Shown here piece after piece: positions 7,030-14,411 of a DNA stretch of 16,173 nucleotides (positions within the stretch are counted from its first letter, which is position 1; the number at the start of each line of letters is the position of its first letter). Source of the DNA: Actinomycetota bacterium (GTDB lineage: Bacteria; Actinomycetota; Acidimicrobiia; Acidimicrobiales; UBA8592); NCBI GenBank assembly GCA_002712415.1, contig PATO01000040.1, positions 1 through 16,173 of the forward strand, given 5' to 3'. Both the position numbers and the translations under genes were made by a program. Below the pieces are notes generated by a model that did not search any database, was not told the DNA's origin, and saw only the letters and a program-made list of their open reading frames with translations.

Positions 7030-7115
7030 TACTCTAGTCATCGCCTTGATATCTCCCCCCCCTCTCGGGTGGCCACGGCCTGTTACCAGTCCCGTAGGCA
7101 TTTGAGGTTAAAACA

Positions 7116-8204
7116 ATGGCAAAGAAGGACACTTATTTGGCTCTCTTGAGGAGAGGAATAGATGAGAATACAGCCCAAATCCTATCTGATGGTGGCATCA
7201 AGGTCGGAGATCTAAAGAAAATGGATGAAGACACCCTGATGAACAATTATGGGTTGAAGAAAGATATAGCCACTTCAGTAATCGAAGCCGTAAAGTCTGG
7301 TCCTAGAACATCCAGTAAGCAGAGATTCCTCGCAGATGTTCTTTCCAAGGATGGAAAAGAGAAAGTGGACAAGATTGAGGAGCAGAGATTCAAGCGTGAG
7401 CAAAAGGATCTGCTGGCTGAATTACTCGAGAAGAAAGAGCAACTGAGGATTGCCAGGGTCGAGGCCTTTAGGAACAAGAAGCTTGTCATGAACCGACTCG
7501 GAAAAACGATCGAGCTGATTGTGAAGCTTGAAAATACATTCGATGACGAATCAAAGGATGAGCAACGCTCTAAGATAAGGGATCAACTAGAGACAAGGGG
7601 CCTCGAGGCTGCAAGGGATCACGAAATGCTAGAGCTTGTTGGTACCCCTCAGGATATAGTTGACTTCAGGAGAAAAGTAGCACCTGTGTTATGCATGTAT
7701 GCATGCCCCAGCTGTGGAGAGGAGATGGACCCCAGGGGCGGTAATCTAACGGATGATATGTCAGACTACGTCTTCATCTGTTGGGAGTGTGAAGAAGAAT
7801 TCAGATCCCCCATGGCAGAATCAGTGGAACATCAGCTTTCAAATGGTTCTAGAATCTCTATTAACCCTAGGATCAAGCCCAGACTACCAGTTGTTAAGCC
7901 TCCTAAGAAAGTCGATAAATCTTCAGTTGTAGAGCTAATGATGCGGGACTTAGAGTCAACAGGAGCTTCGGCAGAAGAGCTCGAGGCAGCGGTGGAATCA
8001 AGTAAACTATCAGGTGGATTGATGGATATAGATGATTGGATTGACCAAACCCTGGCGGCCAAGGGATACATCCAGGCACAAGAGGACCGTGAAGATTTCA
8101 TAATCGCTACAGGGGCAGGTGCAACTAAATTTAACAAGTGGATGAAGAAAGCTGGCTTGCGCTTCAATAAGCAGACTGGCAGGTGGTCCAGAGGCGACTT
8201 CTGA
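7116..8204 (+). CDS. Unknown protein: HhH-like N-terminus, coiled coil, zinc ribbon
   Basis: I do not recognise this 362-residue protein. What can be seen: residues 5-62 look like paired helix-hairpin-helix units (LLRRGIDENTAQILSDGGIK and KKMDEDTLMNNYGLKKDIA), as in nucleic-acid-binding proteins. Residues 65-170 are highly charged and helical, probably a coiled coil. A treble-clef or ribbon-type zinc site is formed by C197-x2-C200 and C222-x2-C225, with C193 nearby. A linker of basic and proline-rich sequence (about 246-265) leads to an acidic helical part and a basic, aromatic C-terminus (KFNKWMKKAGLRF, 338-350). ATG 7116 follows a GAGGT at 7104-7108. The gene ends nine bases before a ferredoxin gene. 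Binding of nucleic acid or a DNA/RNA-linked redox role is only inference. Confidence 0.8.
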   Translation: MAKKDTYLALLRRGIDENTAQILSDGGIKVGDLKKMDEDTLMNNYGLKKDIATSVIEAVKSGPRTSSKQRFLADVLSKDGKEKVDKIEEQRFKREQKDLLAELLEKKEQLRIARVEAFRNKKLVMNRLGKTIELIVKLENTFDDESKDEQRSKIRDQLETRGLEAARDHEMLELVGTPQDIVDFRRKVAPVLCMYACPSCGEEMDPRGGNLTDDMSDYVFICWECEEEFRSPMAESVEHQLSNGSRISINPRIKPRLPVVKPPKKVDKSSVVELMMRDLESTGASAEELEAAVESSKLSGGLMDIDDWIDQTLAAKGYIQAQEDREDFIIATGAGATKFNKWMKKAGLRFNKQTGRWSRGDF

Positions 8205-8212
8205 GGAATCGC

Positions 8213-8512
8213 ATGACCAACGAAGCACTCTCAATTAGGTTTTTCAGGGGAAAATCTGAGATCGGCAAATCAACAATTATTGAAAATCGTACTATTTTGG
8301 ATTTAGCTGAGGACGCAGGCGTAGAAATCCCAAGAAATTGTACCTCAGGGACATGTGGGACCTGTATCGTAAGGCTGATCACTGGAACCGTCCCCATTCC
8401 AGATGAGATACCCCTTGGTCTTGATGAGTACTTGATGAAGGAGGGAGGAATACTTTCCTGTTGCCTATGTCCGATTACCTCGTGTGAAATTGACATCACT
8501 CCTCCAATTTAG
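8213..8512 (+). CDS. Plant-type [2Fe-2S] ferredoxin
   Basis: Small (99 aa) electron carrier of the plant-type ferredoxin fold. Three cluster ligands lie in C43-T-S-G-T-C48-G-T-C51, matching Cx4Cx2C, and the fourth is probably C83 in ILSCC. Additional cysteines at 84, 86 and 91 are unusual for a simple ferredoxin. The N-terminal beta-grasp strands (LSIRFFRGKS) and the helix ILDLAEDAGVEIPRNC fit the fold. ATG 8213 is chosen because GAGGAAT (8203-8209) lies three bases upstream; an ATG at 8183 would overlap the previous gene by 22 bases. It lies between the zinc-ribbon gene and a 47-residue membrane protein and is likely co-transcribed with both. The electron partners are unknown. Confidence 0.9.
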   Translation: MTNEALSIRFFRGKSEIGKSTIIENRTILDLAEDAGVEIPRNCTSGTCGTCIVRLITGTVPIPDEIPLGLDEYLMKEGGILSCCLCPITSCEIDITPPI

Positions 8513-8520
8513 GTGAAAGA

Positions 8521-8664
8521 ATGGCTGATTTCACCGATACTAGGTTTCTGGCCTTCTTGATCTTCGATGTGGTAGCAATATCAATCGCCGTCTGGTGGAT
8601 CTCATGGAAGCTTAAGTCAAAGCTACAGGAGGTCGAGGACAGAAAGAGCAGGAAGAGAAACTGA
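8521..8664 (+). CDS. 47-residue single-span membrane protein
   Basis: Small gene below usual length cut-offs. It encodes MADFTDTRF, a hydrophobic span LAFLIFDVVAISIAVWWISW (about 10-29), then a Lys/Arg/Glu-rich tail (KLKSKLQEVEDRKSRKRN). The charge pattern predicts the C-terminus in the cytoplasm and a short acidic N-terminus outside. AGGTGA (8511-8516) overlaps the ferredoxin stop codon and ends four bases before ATG 8521, the same geometry as confirmed genes in this window, which is the best evidence that it is real. No family recognised. It may anchor the ferredoxin or a larger complex to the membrane, by inference from position only. Confidence 0.65.
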   Translation: MADFTDTRFLAFLIFDVVAISIAVWWISWKLKSKLQEVEDRKSRKRN

Positions 8665-8675
8665 ACCCAAGGCCC

Positions 8676-8969
8676 TCATTCATTTACCGCAGCTGTCCAC
8701 CTATCAGAATGAGGAATGCCAACAACCTCTATGTGACAGGCGAGAACACCACTCTGACCGCTAATTAACTCCCTCAGAGAAATCAGGTCATCTATACAGC
8801 AAGGACAGTGTGGGTGTGTAGGCTGAATCCATAGTTGTACGATCCCTGAAGCATCTACGTCGACACCTCTCAGAATCGACTCATCTGTCAACTCTTTTCC
8901 GTGGGGTTCCTTTCTCCCCCGGAGTACTCTGGCAACCCTCCTCTGTGCGACTTCACGTGCCTTTGTCAT
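8676..8969 (-). CDS. Small Cys-rich protein, possibly MIP18/DUF59-like
   Basis: 97-residue protein encoded one base after the M24 peptidase stop (TGA-C-ATG), clearly in the same transcript. A basic N-terminal helix (TKAREVAQRRVARVLRGRK) is followed by SILRGVDVDASGIVQLWIQPTHPHCPCC (31-58), a helical stretch, and a final strand ending SDRWTAAVNE. The 'V-x-V-x-x-x-G-x-V-x-L-x-I-x-P-T-x-P-x-C-P' pattern and a closing W recall MIP18/DUF59 proteins of the SufT/PaaD type, which help assemble or transfer Fe-S clusters, but overall similarity is weak. C55, C57 and C58 cluster at the expected reactive Cys. ATG 8969 has GGAGTGGTGA just upstream; a start at 9002 would overlap the peptidase gene. Existence is fairly sure, the family tentative. 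Confidence 0.65.
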   Translation of the reverse strand: MTKAREVAQRRVARVLRGRKEPHGKELTDESILRGVDVDASGIVQLWIQPTHPHCPCCIDDLISLRELISGQSGVLACHIEVVGIPHSDRWTAAVNE

Positions 8970-8970
8970 G

Positions 8971-10272
8971 TCACCACTCCGTGTAAACTGGAAAGGAATC
9001 ACCCGCAGTTAGGCACTCCATTCCTTCAGAAGATCTGAACCATGTATCCTCGTTACCAATCGATCCTTCAGGATGGATAACCTTGGGCTCGACAGCCATC
9101 GTTCCACCTTTGGGCAATGGCCTATCGAAGCCCCTAGCTACAACAGGAGTCTCATCAAGCTCTAGTCCAACTGAATGCCCTAGGAAGCTAGACTGATCCG
9201 CCCCCATCCCCATTAGATTCTCAGAGTGACCCATTTCATTGGCAAGAGAGTAACCAATTTCCCATGCCCTAGAGCAATTATCCCCCTTCCCTAGTGAGGA
9301 AACCACTGCTTTCCGTACCTCCACCATGTCATCTAATCTGGAGTGCCAAAGCTCACTAATCTTTCCAGCACTGAAAATTCTAGTACAATCAGATACATAC
9401 CCCCTGTGAAGATGGACGATATCTACCAGCACTGGCTCATTCTCCCTAACTTTTCTGAAACCGGCTCCGAGAGATGAGATAGGGCTAGAACCAAGCCCGC
9501 CAATGGCAGAGTCAAAATATGAAGGGACAGAACCCGACGGTCCAGAGGCTATGACAACTCTATCGCAGTCCATGGGCCATTTTCTCATCCTAATCCTGCC
9601 TCCAAAACCTAAATCCCGACTAATACTGTCTGCGACAGATGCAATCTCAAGCTCGGTTTTCCCAAGCCCCCCGTATTCCTCAACAGCCTGGAACATTCCC
9701 TTGTTAATGTCCCCACTCTCCTTCAACATCTCGATCTCCCACTTCGATTTCTCCTCTCTTAGGGAATACAGTATTTGCGTACAGTCATTAATTCCTCCCT
9801 CCATCAAGGATATCTTGTTACTAATGAATGACCATCTTTCCATTGGAACCTTCCCTAGCAGCATCGCAGGTTTTTCTGTAATGCCGCATCGTCTCAAAGA
9901 ATCTTCTAGCTCACTCATTCTGGGCTGTTTTGATACTTGATGAGGAGAGGCACTCCCACCAGCTTCATACTTGGCCCTATCAAGTGACCTCCTGACCCAA
10001 TGAGTATTTTCAATATCAGATCCATCCGCTCCAATCAAGAAAATCCCATTCTGCCTACCTCCAGTTAGCCAGTACAGTTCTACTGGATCGTCTATCATAG
10101 CACTCTTGATCCCATTTTCAGCGAGAGCTTTTGAGAGCCTATCTTGGCGATTTGATAACTCAGAGACAGGAACTCTCCAATCTTGGCCGTCCGGGCCGGA
10201 TATCAAACCAACGTCCCACTCCACGTGCCTCTTCCGGGCTTCCTCATCAAAGGTATTTGGGATGATGAACAT
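8971..10272 (-). CDS. M24 family metallopeptidase (Xaa-Pro aminopeptidase-like)
   Basis: Cytosolic M24 'pita-bread' dinuclear metallohydrolase, 433 aa, probably an Xaa-Pro aminopeptidase or dipeptidase that frees residues before proline. All five metal ligands can be placed: D284 (VLVDIVH), D295 (GYVSDCTRIF), H366 (FLGHSVGLELDE), E395 (AVEPKV) and E408 (GNEDTW). The N-terminal creatinase-like domain covers about residues 40-170 (DDPVELYWLTGGRQNGIFLIG). ATG 10272 is preferred; an in-frame TTG at 10287 would add five residues. Neither has a good SD, so a leaderless or near-leaderless mRNA is possible. It is divergent from pgk with at most 14 bases between start codons. No signal peptide is seen. 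Substrate specificity cannot be read from sequence. Confidence 0.9.
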   Translation of the reverse strand: MFIIPNTFDEEARKRHVEWDVGLISGPDGQDWRVPVSELSNRQDRLSKALAENGIKSAMIDDPVELYWLTGGRQNGIFLIGADGSDIENTHWVRRSLDRAKYEAGGSASPHQVSKQPRMSELEDSLRRCGITEKPAMLLGKVPMERWSFISNKISLMEGGINDCTQILYSLREEKSKWEIEMLKESGDINKGMFQAVEEYGGLGKTELEIASVADSISRDLGFGGRIRMRKWPMDCDRVVIASGPSGSVPSYFDSAIGGLGSSPISSLGAGFRKVRENEPVLVDIVHLHRGYVSDCTRIFSAGKISELWHSRLDDMVEVRKAVVSSLGKGDNCSRAWEIGYSLANEMGHSENLMGMGADQSSFLGHSVGLELDETPVVARGFDRPLPKGGTMAVEPKVIHPEGSIGNEDTWFRSSEGMECLTAGDSFPVYTEW

Positions 10273-10286
10273 GAAGTGGAACCCCA

Positions 10287-11588
10287 ATGGCCATAGGTGA
10301 GAGTGCTCTGGGGCCCTATGTGACAGGAGTTCTGTCGCTTGATGATGTCTCTCTAGACGGCAAGATTGTACTTCTCAGGGTGGATGTTAACTCCCCTATG
10401 AATCCGGAGAACATGGAATTTCTGGATGATCGTAGATTCACTGAATTCCTGCCGACTCTAGATGACCTGTCTTCGTCTAAGGTTGTGATTATCTCTCATC
10501 AGTCGAGACCTGGAAAATTAGATTTCACATCAACGGAACCACACTCCAAATTACTATCTAGATTAACAGGCCGGAAAGTAGACTTCGTCCCCGATGTCTG
10601 CGGAGAGTCAGCAATCCAAGCCATAAAATCCATGGAAGACGGAGATATTCTATTCCTGAATAATGTCAGAATGCTGGACGAAGAGAACACAATGAAAAAG
10701 GCAAGCCAGCATGAACTCGCCAAATCTGAGTTCGTAAGAGAACTCTCATCAGTTGCAGACGCATACGTCACAGATGCCTTCGCCACAGCCCACAGAAGCT
10801 CTCCATCACTAACTGGGTTCACCAACGAGATTCCCTGTATAGCTGGAAGGTTGATGAAAAGGGAAATTAATGCTCTTAGGACCGCGGTATACGACCCTCC
10901 TAGGCCATATGTAGCGATTCTAGGAGGAATCAAGTGCGATGATTCACTAAGAGTAGCAAGAAACTTGATTCAGAATGGCTCGGTTGACAGAATTGCGATG
11001 GTTGGCGTGGTCGGAAATCTAATGCTATGGGCACTGGGCCATGACATAGGAGAAGGAAATAGGGACTTCATCAGAAAATCCCTAGGCGAAGCTTTTGAGG
11101 AAACCTGGCAAGACTCCGAAAAACTAGTATCCGAATATCAGTCTCTCCTTTTCCTTCCCTCTGATTTAGCTGTAGAAGAGGATGGGACAAGGAGGACCAT
11201 AGGGCTTGATGATCTTCCAACCAATTTCCCTATCTATGACATAGGCATAGACACCATGATGAGGTTGAGACCCCTCATAATGGAGGCAAATTGCCTACTT
11301 TGGAATGGCCCAGCATCCTACTTCGAGAAGTCAGAATTCGCCTACGGCACAGTTGAGATAATGAATATGTTCACGGAAGCAACTGGAGTAACAATCGTAG
11401 GAGGGGGACACACAAGCGCCCTCTTCAATCAGAGGGGGAAGGCAGATCAGGTTAGTCACAACAGTACTGGAGGGGGATCTGTACTTACGATGCTTTCTGG
11501 TGGTAAAATGCCCGTTTTCGAGTCCCTCGAAACCTCTGAAAACAAGTTCAGGCCACTTCTTCGTTCACTTGGAATTAGCAAGGTATAA
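10287..11588 (+). CDS. pgk: Phosphoglycerate kinase
   Basis: Cytosolic glycolytic/gluconeogenic enzyme transferring phosphate between 1,3-bisphosphoglycerate and ADP. It has the archaeal-type RVDVNSP substrate motif (31-37), SHQSRPG (70-76), LDDRRFTEF, a basic RLMKREI segment, LGGIKCDDS near the hinge region, LWNGPASYFE, and the nucleotide-binding end GGGHTSALF (372-380) with STGGGSV (393-399). Full length is 433 aa, slightly long. The start is uncertain: ATG 10287 gives a 13-residue leader before VLSLDDVSLDGK, while GTG 10320 would place the start closer to where archaeal PGKs usually begin; neither has a clear SD. It runs divergently from the M24 gene and converges on tRNA-Thr three bases after its stop. 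Confidence 0.95.
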   Translation: MAIGESALGPYVTGVLSLDDVSLDGKIVLLRVDVNSPMNPENMEFLDDRRFTEFLPTLDDLSSSKVVIISHQSRPGKLDFTSTEPHSKLLSRLTGRKVDFVPDVCGESAIQAIKSMEDGDILFLNNVRMLDEENTMKKASQHELAKSEFVRELSSVADAYVTDAFATAHRSSPSLTGFTNEIPCIAGRLMKREINALRTAVYDPPRPYVAILGGIKCDDSLRVARNLIQNGSVDRIAMVGVVGNLMLWALGHDIGEGNRDFIRKSLGEAFEETWQDSEKLVSEYQSLLFLPSDLAVEEDGTRRTIGLDDLPTNFPIYDIGIDTMMRLRPLIMEANCLLWNGPASYFEKSEFAYGTVEIMNMFTEATGVTIVGGGHTSALFNQRGKADQVSHNSTGGGSVLTMLSGGKMPVFESLETSENKFRPLLRSLGISKV

Positions 11589-11591
11589 CAT

Positions 11592-11668
11592 TGGAGCCAC
11601 TGGGGAGATTTGAACTCCCGGCCTTCTGATTACGAATCAGATGCTCTACCAGGCTAAGCTACAGTGGC
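11592..11668 (-). tRNA. tRNA-Thr (anticodon CGU), CCA encoded
   Basis: Cloverleaf built by hand on the minus strand, 5' end at 11668. The acceptor stem GCCACTG/CAGTGGC is 7 bp and perfect. The D arm is GCTT/GAGC with AGCCTGGTA loop. The anticodon arm is TCTGA-TTCGTAA-TCAGA with anticodon CGT (codon ACG). The variable loop is AGGCC and the T arm GGGAG-TTCAAAT-CTCCC. The discriminator is T (11595), and CCA is encoded at 11594-11592. U73 and G35-U36 agree with archaeal threonine identity. No intron. The 3' end is three bases from the convergent pgk stop codon. Confidence 0.96.
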
Positions 11669-11689
11669 TTTGGCACATCCAGATGACAG

Positions 11690-11702
11690 ATGTGAATAAG
11701 AG
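11690..11702 (-). promoter_or_regulatory. Probable TATA box of tRNA-Thr
   Basis: On the minus strand the sequence CTCTTATTCACA is centred about 27-28 bases upstream of the tRNA 5' end (11668), the usual archaeal box A distance. The 57-base gap to the phosphomannomutase stop holds nothing else visible. Confidence 0.4.
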
Positions 11703-11725
11703 AATCGGTTTCCTAGTCTAATCAT

Positions 11726-13114
11726 TTATCCCATTAGCTTACCCAAATCCAAAATAGACCCAATTCTTGACTCTACATCAGTGAGTATCGCCTCCAGAGC
11801 TTCCCGGCTCCGGCCCTCGGCCCTCATAACCAGTATCGGCTCTGTGTTGCTCGGTCGGCAGAGATACCACCCATCCTCGTAACGAACCCTAATCCCATCC
11901 ACGTCTGAATATCTCATATCTGAAAATGAATCCACAATTCCCCTCATCAAATCATCTCTGGAGCCAATTAGAGGTATTTTCACTTCATCCGTCGAATGAT
12001 AATTCGGTAAATCATGGAATCTTTCGGAAAATTTCACTCCTCCCTTGCTAGGCGATGGATCCCTACCTACGATCTCCAAGAGTCTTGAAGCGTTGTAAAT
12101 TGAGTCATCAAATCCTGGCCACCTGTCATTTAGGAAGAAATGTCCTGACATTTCTCCTGCCATAGGGGACATTGGATTATCTCTGAGTTTCTTTTTCATG
12201 AAAGAGTGGCCGGTCCTAACCATCACGGGTATTCCTCCTGACTTCTCAATACACTCTTCTAGTGCCATGCTACATTTGACATCGTAGAAGACCCTTCTAG
12301 CCTCATCTTCGGAATCCAAATCTACGTATGACAACAGGTCCTTGACAAAAATCGACATTAGTCTATCAGGTTGGATGAAAAGCCCCTTTTCGTCAACAAC
12401 GCCAATCCTATCTCCATCTCCGTCCATTCCTATGCCAAACTCGCAACCATTTTCTATTACTGCCACAGACAGGTCCGCCATATTCTCCTTCCTGGTGGGA
12501 TCAGGAGGGTGATGAGGGAATGAACTGTCCCAAGTACAGTGGACAGGGATGACTTCCGCTCCAATTCTTTCCAGAGCCTCTACAGCCAGAGGGCCTGGAA
12601 CCGCGTTCCCACAGTCCAGAGCAACCCTGATTCGCCTCTTGGGTTTTCCAGCATTAGATACTATCACGTCTAGATATGAATCTTGGAACTTGCCCATAGG
12701 AACAATATTTCCCTTTCCCATCCTGAAATTCCCAGATTCCATGGTTCTCCGTAGATCCTGGATTTCATCACCGGCCACCGGAAGAGTACCTTTGCATATC
12801 TTGAAGCCGTTATACTCAGGAGGATTGTGACTTGCGGTAATCATAACCGAGACATCCACATCAAGATCCATTGATGCTCTATATAGAACACCAGTGGTGG
12901 TGGTTCCCAAATCCATTACATCACATCCTGAATTGACTATCCCATTCAAGAATGACTCATGCAGTTCCGGTCCGGACTCGCGTATGTCCCTCCCGACAGC
13001 AATACAATCTGCATCAAAATGAGAAACTATCGCCCTGCCTAGTCTATTGGCAAAATCAGGGGTTAACTCATCCCCATAGATGCCCCTGATGTCGTACGCC
13101 TTGAACACACTCAC
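11726..13114 (-). CDS. manB: Phosphomannomutase/phosphoglucomutase (alpha-D-phosphohexomutase)
   Basis: Alpha-D-phosphohexomutase of the AlgC/ManB type that interconverts hexose 6- and 1-phosphates, supplying GDP-mannose or UDP-glucose type donors for glycans. From GTG 13114 (462 aa): FKAYDIRGIYG (4-14), the phosphoserine loop TASHNPPEYNGFK (S95), metal loop GMDGDGDR (229-236), sugar-binding GEMSGHFF (320-327) and phosphate-binding RPSNTEPI (420-427). All catalytic elements are present. The start is uncertain among in-frame GTGs at 13138, 13114 and 13108; 13114 or 13108 gives the usual family N-terminus. No SD is seen, but a TATA-like GTGTATAA lies about 20-26 bases upstream, which suggests a leaderless transcript. 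The MFS gene upstream ends 40 bases before it. Whether it prefers mannose or glucose phosphates cannot be told. Confidence 0.93.
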   Translation of the reverse strand: MSVFKAYDIRGIYGDELTPDFANRLGRAIVSHFDADCIAVGRDIRESGPELHESFLNGIVNSGCDVMDLGTTTTGVLYRASMDLDVDVSVMITASHNPPEYNGFKICKGTLPVAGDEIQDLRRTMESGNFRMGKGNIVPMGKFQDSYLDVIVSNAGKPKRRIRVALDCGNAVPGPLAVEALERIGAEVIPVHCTWDSSFPHHPPDPTRKENMADLSVAVIENGCEFGIGMDGDGDRIGVVDEKGLFIQPDRLMSIFVKDLLSYVDLDSEDEARRVFYDVKCSMALEECIEKSGGIPVMVRTGHSFMKKKLRDNPMSPMAGEMSGHFFLNDRWPGFDDSIYNASRLLEIVGRDPSPSKGGVKFSERFHDLPNYHSTDEVKIPLIGSRDDLMRGIVDSFSDMRYSDVDGIRVRYEDGWYLCRPSNTEPILVMRAEGRSREALEAILTDVESRIGSILDLGKLMG

Positions 13115-13130
13115 ATACTCGGCCCCGCGG

Positions 13131-13138
13131 TTATACAC
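13131..13138 (-). promoter_or_regulatory. TATA-like box for the phosphohexomutase gene
   Basis: GTGTATAA on the minus strand lies about 26 bases upstream of GTG 13108 and 20 from GTG 13114, so transcription would begin at or near the start codon. If the longest start (13138) is used instead, this box is inside the gene. Confidence 0.35.
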
Positions 13139-13154
13139 CTAAGCATTGCCAATT

Positions 13155-14411
13155 CTAGATGGTACTAGACCTGTTTAGAGGCTCCTCCCTTACCGGAAGA
13201 TGCACTAAAGATGAGAAAACTCCTACTGCTATTCCTATCCACCATACAGTTGTATAACTTCCATAAGTATCGTATAAAACCCCTCCAAGATAGACCCCTA
13301 CAAAACTTCCCATTTGATGTGAGAAGAACACAATCCCATACAGTGTTGCCATGTATCTAACTCCGTAGATATGGGCCACAAGCCCACTAGTCAAAGGAAC
13401 CGTGGCTAACCATAGAAAGCCCATGGAAAAGGAGAATATAAGGACAGAATTAGCCGTAATCGGCGTTAATATGAACCATGCAGCAGCAATCGATCTCCCT
13501 GCATAAATCCCAGACAAGAGCCATTTCTTTCCGTATCTCTTACCTGCCCATCCCGCCGCTAATGTACCCACTATGTTCGCAGCTCCGATTACTGAAATCG
13601 CAAATCCCCCCAAGGCCGCTGTCGTCTCTATCCCCAAATCACCACACCATCCAGCGGGATCGATTGGTGCACTCATCTCGGTGATCAGTGCCGGGAAGTG
13701 AGCTGTGATGAAGGCAAGTTGGTATCCACAAGAAAAGAAGCCTACGAAGATCATCATGTATGAAGGATCCTTTAGTGCTATTGAAAGAATCTCACTTAGA
13801 CTTTCTTCTATCTCGTCCTTGGAAGCTCTCTCAGGGGCTCTCATGAAGGGAAGTAGCAGGAGAACCAACAATATTGAGACAGCGAATATCATGAATACTG
13901 ACTGCCACTTCATGGATTCGAGCAGGAATACTGCAACTATTGGCCCCACTATCTGACCCGCGGACCCTGAGGCGGTAGCAATCGCCAGACTCATTGCTCT
14001 ATTTTCCTGAGAACTTGCCCTTCCTACCACAGCTAGTATAACACCAAATCCAGTTCCAGCCACCCCAAAGCCAACAAGGATCTCATAGAACTGTATTGCG
14101 AATGCACTGCTCGCACCTGCAGTCAGTACAAGTCCAAGAGAGTAAAGTAACGCTCCCAATATTATCGCCTTCCTATCTCCTATTTTCTCTGCAAATGCTC
14201 CGAAGAAAGGAGAGCCGAAACCCCATGCCAGATTCTGAATCGCGATCGCCAAACTGAACTCTGACCTAGGCCAGCCAAACTCTTCTTGAATTGGAATTTG
14301 GAAAACTCCGAACGAAGCTCTGATTGCGAAACCTACCAGTACTATTATACATCCAACTAGCAATACTGGTGTGAAAAGAGATCGATTTTCTTGGAGGTCC
14401 TGATTAGTCAT
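13155..14411 (-). CDS. MFS transporter, monocarboxylate/OFA-like
   Basis: Integral membrane secondary carrier of the major facilitator superfamily with about 12 hydrophobic segments in 418 aa. The N-terminal span containing RASFGVFQIPIQEEFGWPRSEFSLA (near 30-55) is the pattern of monocarboxylate-porter/OFA-like proteins. The loop 2-3 signature lies in GAFAEKIGDRKAI (near 70-85). A central cytoplasmic loop rich in Glu/Lys separates the halves (near 195-212). ATG 14411 overlaps the ridA stop by eight bases; GTG 14420 is an alternative adding three residues. The tight ridA overlap suggests joint expression and possibly a keto-acid or other small organic acid substrate, but this is inference; MFS substrate cannot be read from sequence. 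Confidence 0.88.
   Translation of the reverse strand: MTNQDLQENRSLFTPVLLVGCIIVLVGFAIRASFGVFQIPIQEEFGWPRSEFSLAIAIQNLAWGFGSPFFGAFAEKIGDRKAIILGALLYSLGLVLTAGASSAFAIQFYEILVGFGVAGTGFGVILAVVGRASSQENRAMSLAIATASGSAGQIVGPIVAVFLLESMKWQSVFMIFAVSILLVLLLLPFMRAPERASKDEIEESLSEILSIALKDPSYMMIFVGFFSCGYQLAFITAHFPALITEMSAPIDPAGWCGDLGIETTAALGGFAISVIGAANIVGTLAAGWAGKRYGKKWLLSGIYAGRSIAAAWFILTPITANSVLIFSFSMGFLWLATVPLTSGLVAHIYGVRYMATLYGIVFFSHQMGSFVGVYLGGVLYDTYGSYTTVWWIGIAVGVFSSLVHLPVREEPLNRSSTI

Noticed and set aside
7053..7070. C8 tract in the gap after ksgA as a terminator or phase-variable repeat
   Set aside because: It lies outside coding sequence, has no paired stem or T-run, and a single homopolymer is not evidence of function.
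9503..9940. 145-codon plus-strand frame inside the M24 gene
   Set aside because: It is antisense to a gene with all catalytic residues intact; the protein is low-complexity Ser/Pro/Leu-rich with no motif.
10499..10933. 144-codon minus-strand frame inside pgk
   Set aside because: Antisense shadow of a well-conserved enzyme with no family signature.
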